From positions 10,609-51,422 of the forward strand of contig DIVO01000012.1 of the NCBI GenBank assembly GCA_002428285.1: DNA of 40,814 nucleotides. Reading direction: 5' to 3'. The DNA is from Patescibacteria group bacterium UBA6130 (GTDB lineage: Bacteria; Patescibacteriota; Microgenomatia; UBA12405; UBA6130). How positions within the stretch are numbered: the first letter of the stretch is position 1; each line of letters begins with the position of its first letter. Under the pieces are notes generated by a model. The model was not told where the DNA came from, made no database searches, and was given only the letters and a program-made list of their open reading frames with translations. The position numbers and the translations under genes were made by a program. Of this stretch, positions 8,673 through 18,234 are shown one piece after another.

Positions 8673-8701
8673 TTGACAAAACAATTTAGGAGTGATATTA
8701 T
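8673..8701 (+). promoter_or_regulatory. Promoter of the LPQAG surface protein gene
   Basis: TTGACA (8673-8678), 17-bp spacer, TATTAT (8696-8701). Predicted start near 8708 gives a 36-nt leader before ATG 8744. Hence the surface protein can be expressed independently of the sortase. Confidence 0.7.
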
Positions 8702-8743
8702 TATCCCATAATTATTATTATTTAATAATACACTTCGGGCAAA

Positions 8744-9376
8744 ATGAAAAATAAATTTTTATCGATACTATTTGCGACAGGATTTTTTTTAATCAGCTCT
8801 AGGGCAGTTGTTGCCTCGTATTTATATGAAACAACTGAGCCTTCAACTCAAATAATAATCGACAAAAAGGTCAGATCTGTTTTACATGACAGCTGGTCTG
8901 ATAATTTGTCTAAAGACAACACTCTATTCACCGCTAATGACTTGGTTGAATTTAAAATCACCATCAAAAACACAGGCGATCAGGATTTAACTAATGTTAA
9001 AGTTGTCGATTATATTCCCAACTATATAAATAGAGTATTTAATCCCGGCGATTATTCCGATGATAATAGGTCTATTAAGTGGACTTATGAAAAACTAACT
9101 CCGGGAGAAGAAAAGGAAGAAATAATTAGAGTCAAGATTGACGATTCTGATAAACTGCCTAACAGCCAGCAGTTCTGCCTGATCAACAAAGCTGATGTGT
9201 TTACCAACGAGGGTCCTTCCGACACCGACACCAGCGGGTTTTGTATCGAAACAAGAATATTGGCCGAAAAAGAACTGCCTCAGGCGGGTTCTAATTTACT
9301 CCTTACTACTATACTAGCATCCGCATTGGCTGGCGCTGGCATTCTTGCCAGAAAATTTGGCCGGGGCGAGATTTAA
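8744..9376 (+). CDS. Secreted cell-wall-anchored protein with DUF11-like domain and LPQAG sorting signal
   Basis: 210 residues. The N-terminal signal peptide spans about 1-25 (KNKFLSILFATGFFLISSR). A DUF11-like beta-sandwich follows at about 50-135 (FKITIKNTGDQDLTNVKVVDYIP), the domain found as repeats in bacterial surface proteins. The C-terminus has ELPQAG at 177-182, a hydrophobic helix and a basic tail ARKFGRGEI: a canonical sorting-signal layout with A in place of T in LPxTG. It directly follows a sortase gene, and I infer it is that enzyme's substrate. A strong terminator follows. Possibly a pilin-like or S-layer-associated minor protein; function otherwise unknown. Confidence 0.8.
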   Translation: MKNKFLSILFATGFFLISSRAVVASYLYETTEPSTQIIIDKKVRSVLHDSWSDNLSKDNTLFTANDLVEFKITIKNTGDQDLTNVKVVDYIPNYINRVFNPGDYSDDNRSIKWTYEKLTPGEEKEEIIRVKIDDSDKLPNSQQFCLINKADVFTNEGPSDTDTSGFCIETRILAEKELPQAGSNLLLTTILASALAGAGILARKFGRGEI

Positions 9377-9408
9377 ACTAAATTCAAAATTAAAACAATA
9401 AGAGTTAG

Positions 9409-9460
9409 GTTGAGAGCAATCTGAATCTATTGCTTTCAGCCATTGCTCTCAACATCTTTT
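9409..9460 (+). terminator. Intrinsic terminator after the surface protein gene
   Basis: Perfect 12-bp stem GTTGAGAGCAAT/ATTGCTCTCAAC (9409-9420, 9442-9453), 21-nt loop, then ATCTTTTT. A second small hairpin TTTCCGC/GCGGAAA (9459-9465, 9471-9477) follows at once. Confidence 0.85.
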
Positions 9461-9673
9461 TCCGCAAATTGCGGAAAGCACTTTTACAATTGGGGGGTAA
9501 AGTATATATCTGGATTATTCCATACTCCTTTTGTGGACATAAACTACCACGGTCTAACGACCAAGGTATTCTACAAACAGAAAAGTTCGTTTTTCACTCA
9601 AAATCATAAATTCTGTTAATTTTCTAATTATAGGTTTTGTGTCCAGCAAGGGGGTATGGAACGGAGGCAAACA

Positions 9674-10663
9674 ATGGACGAAATGAACCACGATGAGCTT
9701 CAGGCTGAGGCAAAAAGACTTGGTCTTCCAAGATCGAGAAACGATGCCCAGCTAAGGAAGCTCATAAAAGAGCAGGAAAAGGAGAAAAACATGAGAGAAA
9801 GCTCGTGGTCAAGAGTGATGGTTCTTGTCGTGGCGGTGGCACTGCTACTTCTTTGTGGCTTCGCAGCCATAAGGGTAGTTCCAGCCCTCGCGAGAGAAGC
9901 TGGAAAGGTTGTCGAATTTATTCGACAGCCAGCAGCAGTAGCAGTGTCTGAGCCACAAACTCAGGCAACGGTTGTGGTGGTAGCAGCATCTGAGCCCTTA
10001 CAGGTTCAAATGCCAATTGCTGAGGAGACCCAACTGTGTGACAAAGTCACACAGTACGATCGGCCACCCCAGCCTCAGGTAGGGCATCCGTCCTACTACA
10101 ATGAGACTGGTGTGTCCGAAAAGTCCGGCTGCTGGGAGGTCGAACTCCGTGATGAAGACTTTGTCTTAATCGCCGGTGGCTATATTGTCAACGGACGAGA
10201 AGGCGGAGTTTACACTGCTGTCCAGGGACCGGCAACGGTCGAAGTTTCTATCACCGATGGCTTCATAGCCATAGTGGTAGATGAATGGGCAGAGGAGGAG
10301 TTCTGTTTCCGAGTCGGCCAAGCGGTCGAATTCGGGTGGTCCCACGAGATTGTGGAACCTCTACCCGGATGGGACTGCTCCTCAGCAACTGCAATCGCAG
10401 TTGCAACCGTCGCGAACACACAGACCGCATCACAAGAACCTGTAGTTGAAAGTCGACGTCCATCTGGTGCCAACCAAACCATTCGCTTTTCACAAGGCGA
10501 AAAAGTCTACGGTTGGAAGATCGTTCTCGACTCCGGCGCAATATGCGACGGAGGAGAATGTTACTTGCCATCGGCACCCGCCGGAGGAGAAGTAACATCG
10601 GGGGTAGTGAACCCTTGGGAGGAAGAAATTCCTGCCAATACTACCCAATGGAACGGCAGCTGA
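9674..10663 (+). CDS. GC-rich orphan gene: single-pass membrane protein with SAP/HeH-like N-terminus, function unknown
   Basis: About 329 residues from ATG 9674, chosen because GGAGG sits 6 bp upstream; an in-frame ATG at 9656 is possible. N-terminal residues, including HDELQAEAKRLGLPRSRND, resemble a SAP/HeH helix-extended-helix. One membrane helix follows (VMVLVVAVALLLLCGFAAI), then an Ala/Val/Gln-rich linker and an ectodomain with scattered cysteines (SGCWEV, EFCFRV, GWDCSS, ICDGGECYLP) that might form disulfides. Base composition is alien: a sample, 10021-10080, has 34 G+C of 60, while neighbours are clearly AT-rich. The strong Shine-Dalgarno is also unlike the window. This suggests recent transfer or a gene class under different selection. 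I do not recognise a function. Confidence 0.65.
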   Translation: MDEMNHDELQAEAKRLGLPRSRNDAQLRKLIKEQEKEKNMRESSWSRVMVLVVAVALLLLCGFAAIRVVPALAREAGKVVEFIRQPAAVAVSEPQTQATVVVVAASEPLQVQMPIAEETQLCDKVTQYDRPPQPQVGHPSYYNETGVSEKSGCWEVELRDEDFVLIAGGYIVNGREGGVYTAVQGPATVEVSITDGFIAIVVDEWAEEEFCFRVGQAVEFGWSHEIVEPLPGWDCSSATAIAVATVANTQTASQEPVVESRRPSGANQTIRFSQGEKVYGWKIVLDSGAICDGGECYLPSAPAGGEVTSGVVNPWEEEIPANTTQWNGS

Positions 10664-11027
10664 TCCACACCATACCCCCAAGGGGACGCGCACTAAAAAG
10701 GCATAACCTATGTTGACGCTTGCGTCATCAAAAAGTTTGCCCGATTAAGTGTGTGTCCCCAGTTCCCCTTTAATCAAAATCGAATTTTTTTGATAATAGG
10801 GGAGCTTAAAAATAGTTCCATGCACTTTGACCTCATGCGGGTTAAAAGAAGAAAACAAATAATATTAGTCATTCTTCTTATGATACCAAGCACTGCCATC
10901 AGAGATAATGTGTGATGAACACAGATATTACAAACCTTATTCACCGGAAGAAAGTGGTCGTAAAGAGAAAATTCGACTCAGTAGATCCCTAAGTAGCTAT
11001 ATGATAACAAAAGAGAGGTAAGACTAT
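10664..11027. other. Non-coding stretch with several inverted repeats after the GC-rich gene
   Basis: No convincing gene. Contains a perfect TGACGC-TT-GCGTCA palindrome (10714-10727), a two-part hairpin TCCCCT/AGGGGA plus ATCAAAA/TTTTGAT (10764-10803), and a small TGTG/CACA hairpin near 10910. Together with the terminator at 11028-11084 this could be a structured 3' UTR or a small RNA. I found no tmRNA, RNase P or SRP RNA signature in it. Confidence 0.4.
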
Positions 11028-11084
11028 CGGATAGATGGTCAAGCTGTGCAACCGTGCACATAATTTCGCTATCCGCCGTTTTTC
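11028..11084 (+). terminator. Bipartite terminator hairpin before the glycosyltransferase gene
   Basis: Outer stem CGGATAG/CTATCCG (11028-11034, 11069-11075) encloses TGTGCA-ACCG-TGCACA (11045-11060), and is followed by CCGTTTTTC. It would end transcripts from the GC-rich gene or from an RNA encoded in the preceding 350 bp. Confidence 0.65.
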
Positions 11085-11130
11085 TTTTCCTTCCCGTTCT
11101 TATATTTATAATTTACTGTAAATATAAAGC

Positions 11131-12111
11131 ATGAAAAATAAAAAAAATAATACACTGATTTCAATTGTAATGCCCGTCTATAATACGGAGCGGTTTTTAC
11201 ATGCCTCTTTAAACTCGATCCTAAAGCAAACATATGAAAACTGGGAACTTATTTGCGTTGACGATGCTTCAACAGATAATTCACTCAAGATCTTGAAGTC
11301 TTATGCCAAAAAGGACAAAAGAATCCATGTGTTTGGACAAAACACAAATCAAGGAGTATCAAGAACTGCCAATTTTGCTCTTCGAAAAGCAAAAGGCACA
11401 CTCGTTGCCCGAATGGACGCAGATGATATCATGCTCCCAAGAAGGATAGAAAAACAGGTTAGATTTTTAAACAATAACCCTAAAGTTGTGGCTGTCGGCG
11501 GACAATGTTTATTGATAAACGAAAAAGGCAAAAAAATCGGGAGTAAATCTTTCCCCTTAAACCATGAAGCGATTTACAAGATGATCTACCAGGCAATGCC
11601 AATTCAACAGCCTACTCTAATGATAAGTAAAAAACTGCTTCCTAAAGGCTTTATTTGGTATGAAAAAGAGTTTACTACAGCCGAAGAGGTAGATTTACTT
11701 TTTAGACTGTTCAATTTTGGTAAAATTGCCAATCTTCCAGATTTCACTTTAAAATATAGACTACACGGCAATAACATATCATTAAAAAATCCAAAGGAAA
11801 CATTTCTTTTAACTTATCAAACACGCAAAGAAGCAATTAATAAACACGGGTATCGTCCAACGTTTTCTGCTAAAGTAATTAGTTGCGCACAATGGATGAC
11901 AATCCGGATAATTCCAAGCGCTGCCATATTTCCATTGTTTACTATTTGGCGAGGAGTTAAACCCTTTAGACCCAATCTCTTTAATCAGCTAAAAATTAAA
12001 CTTCCCAGAGAAGATTTTTCTATGACACATCAGGCTGGACAACTTATTGGTCATGCTTTATTGGCCATCTTTTTTGTGATTTTTAAAAAACTTAATAGAA
12101 TATGTTTATGA
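11131..12111 (+). CDS. Family 2 glycosyltransferase
   Basis: 326 residues. The GT-A fold is seen from the start: ISIVMPVYNTERFLHASLNS, the nucleotide-binding VDDAS at 43-47, and the metal-binding DADD at 96-99 in ARMDADDIMLP. It probably transfers a sugar from a nucleotide donor to a lipid carrier or surface glycan at the inner membrane face; donor and acceptor cannot be read from sequence. A C-terminal hydrophobic stretch (LIGHALLAIFFVIF) may attach it to the membrane. Its stop overlaps the start of the following large membrane protein, so the two form an operon. Upstream, TATAAT (11107-11112) lies within an inverted repeat TTATATTTA/TAAATATAA (11100-11108, 11119-11127), a possible operator. 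Confidence 0.9.
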   Translation: MKNKKNNTLISIVMPVYNTERFLHASLNSILKQTYENWELICVDDASTDNSLKILKSYAKKDKRIHVFGQNTNQGVSRTANFALRKAKGTLVARMDADDIMLPRRIEKQVRFLNNNPKVVAVGGQCLLINEKGKKIGSKSFPLNHEAIYKMIYQAMPIQQPTLMISKKLLPKGFIWYEKEFTTAEEVDLLFRLFNFGKIANLPDFTLKYRLHGNNISLKNPKETFLLTYQTRKEAINKHGYRPTFSAKVISCAQWMTIRIIPSAAIFPLFTIWRGVKPFRPNLFNQLKIKLPREDFSMTHQAGQLIGHALLAIFFVIFKKLNRICL

Positions 12112-15100
12112 TTAAGTTCCAGTTAAAAAAATTCCTTCCTGTTGTTTTTTTGGTTTTTGTACTTTCTGCTTTATTTATTACAAACTACACTCCCGGAACT
12201 TACCTAACTGGCTGGGATAATCTTATGCCTGAACTTAATTTGGGCGTAAACATCAAAAGGTCACTCCTAGCAGTATGGCAAGAATATCAAGGGCTGGGAC
12301 TCGTTGGAGGCATGGGTCATGCAACAGAACTTATCAGACAACTTATAATTTTTCCCTTAAATCTCATTTTTCCGGTAAGCTTTATTCGCTATTTTTGGCA
12401 TTTTTCTATGTTAACACTTGGAACCCTAGGAGTTTATTTTATCCTTGGACAAATATCACTAAATAAAAATAAGACATTTAATCTGCTTCCAAGGGTTTTG
12501 GGGGCACTTTTTTACCTTCTAAATTTTGGAACAATTCAATTCTTTTGGCCTCCATATGAGGCTTTCTCAACTTTTTGGGGGTTTTTTCCCTGGCTAATCT
12601 TTTCTTTTTGGAATCTTATAAAAAAAAATAACAAAAGATCTCTTTATGTTTTTATTATTTTAAACATTCTCGCCACACCAAGCTTCTATATTCCAACACT
12701 ATTTGTTGTTTACCTCTTATGCCTTGCAGGCGTATCTTTAGGTTCCAAAAAGCCATTACCTTTAAGTTTTAAAGGGTTTTTTATCATTTTTATTATTAAT
12801 GCTTTTTGGTTATTACCATTTCTTTATTACTTATTAACCAACCTAAACAACACTCAAGAGGCTATAGCAAATCAAATATCAACAGAGGAGACTTTTTTAC
12901 GCAACCAGGGAAGGGGGACAATAAAAGATTTTCTTCTTATGCGTGGATATTATTACGATTTTCCCGATAGGGATGTGTCTCTTATGGAGACCTGGCATAA
13001 TCATTTTGAAAAAACAGGAATACTTCTACTTGGCTATTTTTTGGGAGGAATTGCTGTTTTTGGTTTATTGTTAACACTTATACGAAAACATCTCAATGGC
13101 TTCTCCTTAGGAATATTTATTATTTGGCTACTTGGTCTGATAGCACTTCTTTCGGCCATCCCACCGTTTGAACAAATAAACGATATTTTAAGACATATTC
13201 CACTCATAAATCAGGTGTTTCGTTCACCATTTACAAAATTTATCGTTCCAACAGCCTTTGCTTTTGCTTATTTCTTTGCAATATCTGTCCAATCTCTAGC
13301 TGATATTAAAATACGTTTTTTCGAATCAAATAAGTTGTTAAATTTTGTCATCGCTGGAGTGCTAGTAATAATGCTTGGAATATATAGCTCGCCAGCATTC
13401 TCGGGGAACTTCATATACCCAAAAATGAGGGTTGATATTCCTGGTGAATACCTTGAACTGATTGAATACCTGAAGGATAAACCAAGCATGGCAAGAATTG
13501 CCAACCTACCACAAGGAGATTTTTGGGGTTGGACTTTATACCGCTGGGGCGGAAGAGGCTCAGGATTTATTTGGTATGGAATTGAACAACCTATCCTTGA
13601 TAGAGCATTTGATGTTTGGAGCCTTAATAATGAACAATACTATTGGGAACTAAGCTATGCCCTACAAACACAAAATATTAGCTTGATTGAAAATATTTTT
13701 GATAAATATTTTATTGAATACGTCTTATTTGACGATAATGTATTTTTCCCTGGAGAAAAAGAATATGCAAAAATATCCCTTAACACTAAAAAACTACTAG
13801 AAGATTCTGAAAAGTTAAAAAAGGTGGCAGAATTTGGCAATCTTACTCTTTATAGATTTCATAAAAGCACTGTGCCAACAATAGTATTTGGTGACATTGT
13901 AGAATCTAATTTTAACGGGTTCTATTCCCAAGATTTATATTTTAATAATTTTGGAAATTATATAAGTAATTCGCAAAAACCAAACATCTACTACCCTTTT
14001 AACAGTATGTTTTCCAATAGATTTCAAAATGAACTTACCTTTTCTGTTGAAGAACTCGATGATAAACTTGTCTTGGAAATTCCAGTAGAATATTTTGAAA
14101 ATTTTAATTTAAAGCAAAATAACAATTTTTCTTCGGAAACAATTTTCCTAAATCAGGATATATCTCAAGGTTATCCCATAGCCCAAGTTGAAATACCTCT
14201 CGATGAACTAAGTAATTTCCGAAACTGCGCTTCCGAAAAATCTAACAGCGAATTTTACTCAAAAAGCAATAATGACATAACATTTGAAGCAGTTAATGCC
14301 TCCCCATGTGTAGATTGGAAATATAGTAGAGCCTTTAATGAGCTAGACCAACCATATATTGTAAAAATTGAATTTGAATATAAGTCAAAAACAGACGAAT
14401 GGCCTCAGTATTGTCTATTGAGTTCAAAGGGTAATTGCCTTAACAACAAAGACTTCCCCCTAAAAGGTTTTTCAAACCATTGGGAAATCTATTCAGAAGA
14501 AATCTTAATTGATCCAAAACAAGATAAGGTCGTCAATTTCTCACTAATCTTAGATGCGTATAATGAAAACATCGAAAAACAGATAAGCTATAGAAAAATA
14601 AAATTAACTTTTTACCCGGTCGATGCAAGCCGATTATCTAAAAATATTTCTTATAATATTATCCAAAATGGAGAAAACATTTATTTCGAAATCCCTAAAT
14701 TATTATCTAATATTTACATAGGCGATCTTGTTGAAAAAAATTTATATAAATTGAGATCAATAAACTGTAACTCTACTCTCCCCAATACTGGAAAAATTGA
14801 GCTAATAGATAATCAGCAAGAAAAGTTTATCAGACAAAGCGTCACGCATGGAGACTCATGTTTGATATGGAATTTCCCAGAATTGTCTCTTGATAGGGGA
14901 TGGCTGGTAAAAGTTGAATATCGCAATAAAAAAGGTTACCCCTTATTGGTCTCAGGTTTTGATGGACATGATAGATACAAATTTTTTTACACCAAATTAA
15001 CTTCGGAGGAAGAATGGCAAGATGCATATTTTGTAATTCCTGCATATTCACAAACACACAATGGACTTGCACTTCTTTTTGACACAATATCATACAATAA

Positions 15101-15509
15101 TTCCGAAAGCATAAACGATATCAAATCTCTCAAGATTTTTCCTCTTCCATGGGAATATCTGCAATCAATTTCTTACCAATCTGGTAATATTATTAAATCA
15201 GAAACACATTTAACTGAATTTAGCGGCAACATCTGGCATTATGAAATAAAAAATATTAATACAGCCACACAAACCAATAAAACACTTATTCTTCCCCAAT
15301 CTTACGATAAAGGATGGATAGCTATTACAGACAATTTCAAGCTTTTAGACCATTATGAGATAAGTAATTGGGCAAATGGATGGCAAATTGAGGGAAATCC
15401 GGAAAAAATCTATATAATCTTCTGGCCTCAAATCCTGCAATTCATCGGCTTTGGAGGATTGGGACTTGCCATGCTTCTTGTCACTTCAAAGAAGCGACTG
15501 ATAATCTGA
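12102..15509 (+). CDS. Very large multi-pass membrane protein, probable GT-C-type glycosyltransferase with C-terminal ectodomain
   Basis: 1135 residues. The first ~430 hold about 12 membrane helices. An early external loop has TGWDNLMPELN, where the Asp could be the GT-C catalytic residue, as in lipid-phosphate-sugar-dependent transferases. Residues ~450-1090 are a large extracytoplasmic part rich in aromatic and Asn residues with beta-sandwich character, and a last helix near 1110-1130 precedes a basic tail. It resembles the YfhO/arabinofuranosyltransferase-like membrane families in layout only. Overlap with the GT2 gene (ATG 12102, or ATG 12108 as an ATGA overlap) implies translational coupling and shared work in surface glycan assembly. 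Confidence 0.7.
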   Translation: MFMIKFQLKKFLPVVFLVFVLSALFITNYTPGTYLTGWDNLMPELNLGVNIKRSLLAVWQEYQGLGLVGGMGHATELIRQLIIFPLNLIFPVSFIRYFWHFSMLTLGTLGVYFILGQISLNKNKTFNLLPRVLGALFYLLNFGTIQFFWPPYEAFSTFWGFFPWLIFSFWNLIKKNNKRSLYVFIILNILATPSFYIPTLFVVYLLCLAGVSLGSKKPLPLSFKGFFIIFIINAFWLLPFLYYLLTNLNNTQEAIANQISTEETFLRNQGRGTIKDFLLMRGYYYDFPDRDVSLMETWHNHFEKTGILLLGYFLGGIAVFGLLLTLIRKHLNGFSLGIFIIWLLGLIALLSAIPPFEQINDILRHIPLINQVFRSPFTKFIVPTAFAFAYFFAISVQSLADIKIRFFESNKLLNFVIAGVLVIMLGIYSSPAFSGNFIYPKMRVDIPGEYLELIEYLKDKPSMARIANLPQGDFWGWTLYRWGGRGSGFIWYGIEQPILDRAFDVWSLNNEQYYWELSYALQTQNISLIENIFDKYFIEYVLFDDNVFFPGEKEYAKISLNTKKLLEDSEKLKKVAEFGNLTLYRFHKSTVPTIVFGDIVESNFNGFYSQDLYFNNFGNYISNSQKPNIYYPFNSMFSNRFQNELTFSVEELDDKLVLEIPVEYFENFNLKQNNNFSSETIFLNQDISQGYPIAQVEIPLDELSNFRNCASEKSNSEFYSKSNNDITFEAVNASPCVDWKYSRAFNELDQPYIVKIEFEYKSKTDEWPQYCLLSSKGNCLNNKDFPLKGFSNHWEIYSEEILIDPKQDKVVNFSLILDAYNENIEKQISYRKIKLTFYPVDASRLSKNISYNIIQNGENIYFEIPKLLSNIYIGDLVEKNLYKLRSINCNSTLPNTGKIELIDNQQEKFIRQSVTHGDSCLIWNFPELSLDRGWLVKVEYRNKKGYPLLVSGFDGHDRYKFFYTKLTSEEEWQDAYFVIPAYSQTHNGLALLFDTISYNNSESINDIKSLKIFPLPWEYLQSISYQSGNIIKSETHLTEFSGNIWHYEIKNINTATQTNKTLILPQSYDKGWIAITDNFKLLDHYEISNWANGWQIEGNPEKIYIIFWPQILQFIGFGGLGLAMLLVTSKKRLII

Positions 15510-15522
15510 GTATTGTTTAGGT

Positions 15523-18231
15523 TTGGTTTTTGAGTTAAAATTATCAGTTGTGGAAACAAAACAAAATAACTCCATCATTGTTACTGGTGCCCGAGAGCAC
15601 AATCTGCAAGATATAACCGTAGAGATACCTAAAAACAAATTGGTTGTCCTTTCGGGAGTATCCGGCTCAGGCAAATCCAGCTTGGCTATGGATACATTAT
15701 ATGCTGAAGGACAAAGAAGATATGTAGAAAGCCTATCCTCATATGCCAGACAATTTTTGGGTGTTATGAAAAGACCGGATATCGATACTATTGAAGGATT
15801 ATCCCCTGCTATTGCCATTGACCAGCATGGCCTATCCCACAATCCCCGTTCGACTGTTGGCACCGCAACGGAAATATATGATTATTTTAGAGTTCTTTTT
15901 GCCAGAATTGGCCACCCTCATTGTCCTGATTGCGGAAGAGAAATCAGCCAGCAAACAAGTGTAAGCATCACCAGTCAAATAATAGACGTCATTAATAATA
16001 AGATAAGCCAATATAAAACCGGAAGATTTATGATACTTGCTCCTATTATTCGAGACAAAAGAGGAGAATTTGACCAATTGTTAAAAAACTTTATTAAAAA
16101 GGGATTTGACGATGTGAGGATAGACGGACAGATCAGAGCCTTAAATTCAGATTTTGGACTTATAAAAACCAATAGACATAATATAGATGTAATTATCGAT
16201 AAGCTTGACTTGACAGCTAAAACTTGGAATTCGGAAGGCTACAAACAAAGGTTGCTGGACGATGTGGAAATAGCTTTAGAAAATAGCAATGGCTTAGTAA
16301 TCCTAACCGAAGTTAATGACTCAGGATTTGATTTTCCTCAAAATCCAAAAGATACAGTAGATCATTTATATTCTCAAAGGTTTGCATGCCCGGTATGTAA
16401 TATCTCTCTGCCTGAAATTGAACCCAGAATTTTTTCTTTCAATTCGCCCCAAGGAGCTTGTCCTGAATGTGACGGCATTGGATCAAAATTAAGAATAGAT
16501 ACCTCTAAAGTTTCCAGTTGGAGAGCTCAAATGATGGAAAGTCAATATTACACAACAACCTCCGACTCGGTAAGAGAGAGCATTGAAAAATTTATGATTA
16601 AGGAACCATGTCCTAAGTGTAAAGGTTCTAAGCTAAACAAAGAAGCTTTATCTATTACCATTGATAACAACTCTATTGCCGAGATTTCAGCGTTACCTCT
16701 AAATAAGCTCTATGAATGGACTAAAAAAATCAGTAAAGATTTGGAATCCGAAAAGGAAAAAGAAATATCCAAACCATTGTTGAAAGAAATTAATTCAAGA
16801 TTAAATTTTCTTCTTGCAGTTGGAGTGGATTATTTAACCCTAGACAGATCAGCCTCAACTTTATCGGTTGGAGAAGCTCAGAGAATTAGACTATCAAGCC
16901 AAATAGGAACAGGACTAACAGGAGTGCTCTATATTCTTGATGAACCCACAGTCGGCTTACACCAAAGAGATACTCAAAAGTTAATCCACACTTTGAATAA
17001 ATTAAGAGATTTAGGAAATACGGTCGTCGTTGTAGAACATGACAAAGAAGTATTAAACAGCTCTGATTGGATAATCGATTTTGGCCCTGGAGCAGGAAAA
17101 CATGGAGGCAATGTAATTGCTTTTGGAACACCAAAAGACATAGTTAAAAATAATAATTCGGTTACGGGCAGATATCTCAACGGAGATAAAAAAGTTCCAT
17201 TAACAACCAATGGCATTAATCAACCTAAACACACTATTACACTTTCAGGGTGCAAAGAGCATAATTTGAAAAACATTACTGTAAAAATCCCTACAAACAA
17301 ACTAACCTGCATTACAGGTGTATCAGGCTCAGGTAAATCAACATTAATCCACGACACTCTTTATCCGGCATTAAAAAAAGCTAAAAATCCTTATTATAGA
17401 GAAAAGCCTGGAGAATTCAGCAAACTTGAAGGAGCTGAATATTTTGATCAAATCTTAATGGTTGACCAAACTCCTGTAGGCAGAACATCAAGGAGCAATC
17501 CTGCAACCTATATTGGTGTGTGGACAGATATTAGAGAATTATTTGCCAAAACACGTGAAGCCCAGCTAAAAGGTTATAATGCAGGACATTTTTCTTTTAA
17601 CGTTGAGGGAGGAAGATGCGAAGCATGCAAGGGTCAAGGACAAACAAAGGTTGAAATGCAATTTTTAGCAGATATCTGGGTCGTCTGTGAAGAATGTCAG
17701 GGAACAAGATTTAAGCAGGAAGTTCTTGAGGTAGAATATAAGGGTAAGAGTATTGCTGATGTATTGGATCTAACAATAGATGAAGCGATCGGGTTTTTTT
17801 CAAATTTTAATAGAATTTCAAAAAAGCTTAAACTCATGAAAAGGATTGGTTTGGATTATCTTGATTTAGGACAACCATCTCCCACTCTTTCAGGCGGTGA
17901 GTCGCAAAGGTTAAAACTGGCAAGAGAATTAACAAAAAGCAATAGAAATACAACCATTTATTTGTTGGATGAGCCAACCACAGGGCTTCATTTTGCAGAT
18001 ATTGAAAAACTCCTTGAGGTCATTAGAAAGTTAATTGAAAAAGGTAATACTGTTGTAGTTATAGAGCACAACTTGGATGTTATAAAAAACGCCGACTACA
18101 TAATTGATCTGGGTCCCGAAGGCGGAGAAGCTGGTGGAGAAATTATTGCAACAGGATCACCTAAAGAAATTGCTAAAAATAGCAAATCATGGACAGGAAA
18201 ATATCTTCAAAGTTACTTTAGTAAAATCTAA
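15523..18231 (+). CDS. uvrA: UvrABC excinuclease subunit A
   Basis: Damage-sensing ABC ATPase of nucleotide excision repair; dimeric, it loads UvrB. About 902 residues from TTG 15523; GTG 15550 (VETKQNNSIIVTGAREHNL) is an equally good start and fits the family N-terminus better. Two ABC modules are visible: Walker A GVSGSGKSS early and GVSGSGKST near residue 600, with ABC signatures LSVGEAQR and LSGGESQR. Zinc-binding CxxC pairs occur (CPVC...CPEC; CEAC...CEEC). Slightly shorter than the usual ~940. uvrC starts 3 bp after its stop, so uvrAC form an operon. Confidence 0.96.
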   Translation: MVFELKLSVVETKQNNSIIVTGAREHNLQDITVEIPKNKLVVLSGVSGSGKSSLAMDTLYAEGQRRYVESLSSYARQFLGVMKRPDIDTIEGLSPAIAIDQHGLSHNPRSTVGTATEIYDYFRVLFARIGHPHCPDCGREISQQTSVSITSQIIDVINNKISQYKTGRFMILAPIIRDKRGEFDQLLKNFIKKGFDDVRIDGQIRALNSDFGLIKTNRHNIDVIIDKLDLTAKTWNSEGYKQRLLDDVEIALENSNGLVILTEVNDSGFDFPQNPKDTVDHLYSQRFACPVCNISLPEIEPRIFSFNSPQGACPECDGIGSKLRIDTSKVSSWRAQMMESQYYTTTSDSVRESIEKFMIKEPCPKCKGSKLNKEALSITIDNNSIAEISALPLNKLYEWTKKISKDLESEKEKEISKPLLKEINSRLNFLLAVGVDYLTLDRSASTLSVGEAQRIRLSSQIGTGLTGVLYILDEPTVGLHQRDTQKLIHTLNKLRDLGNTVVVVEHDKEVLNSSDWIIDFGPGAGKHGGNVIAFGTPKDIVKNNNSVTGRYLNGDKKVPLTTNGINQPKHTITLSGCKEHNLKNITVKIPTNKLTCITGVSGSGKSTLIHDTLYPALKKAKNPYYREKPGEFSKLEGAEYFDQILMVDQTPVGRTSRSNPATYIGVWTDIRELFAKTREAQLKGYNAGHFSFNVEGGRCEACKGQGQTKVEMQFLADIWVVCEECQGTRFKQEVLEVEYKGKSIADVLDLTIDEAIGFFSNFNRISKKLKLMKRIGLDYLDLGQPSPTLSGGESQRLKLARELTKSNRNTTIYLLDEPTTGLHFADIEKLLEVIRKLIEKGNTVVVIEHNLDVIKNADYIIDLGPEGGEAGGEIIATGSPKEIAKNSKSWTGKYLQSYFSKI

Positions 18232-18234
18232 GGT

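Noticed and set aside
10210..10693. Three overlapping open frames on the minus strand opposite the GC-rich gene
   Set aside because: GC-rich DNA has few stops; the plus frame has a strong Shine-Dalgarno, a membrane helix and a plausible domain order, the others do not.
10664..11084. tmRNA, RNase P RNA or SRP RNA
   Set aside because: No tRNA-like ends, no RNase P conserved cores, and CCGGAAG near 10940 lacks the SRP symmetric loop context.
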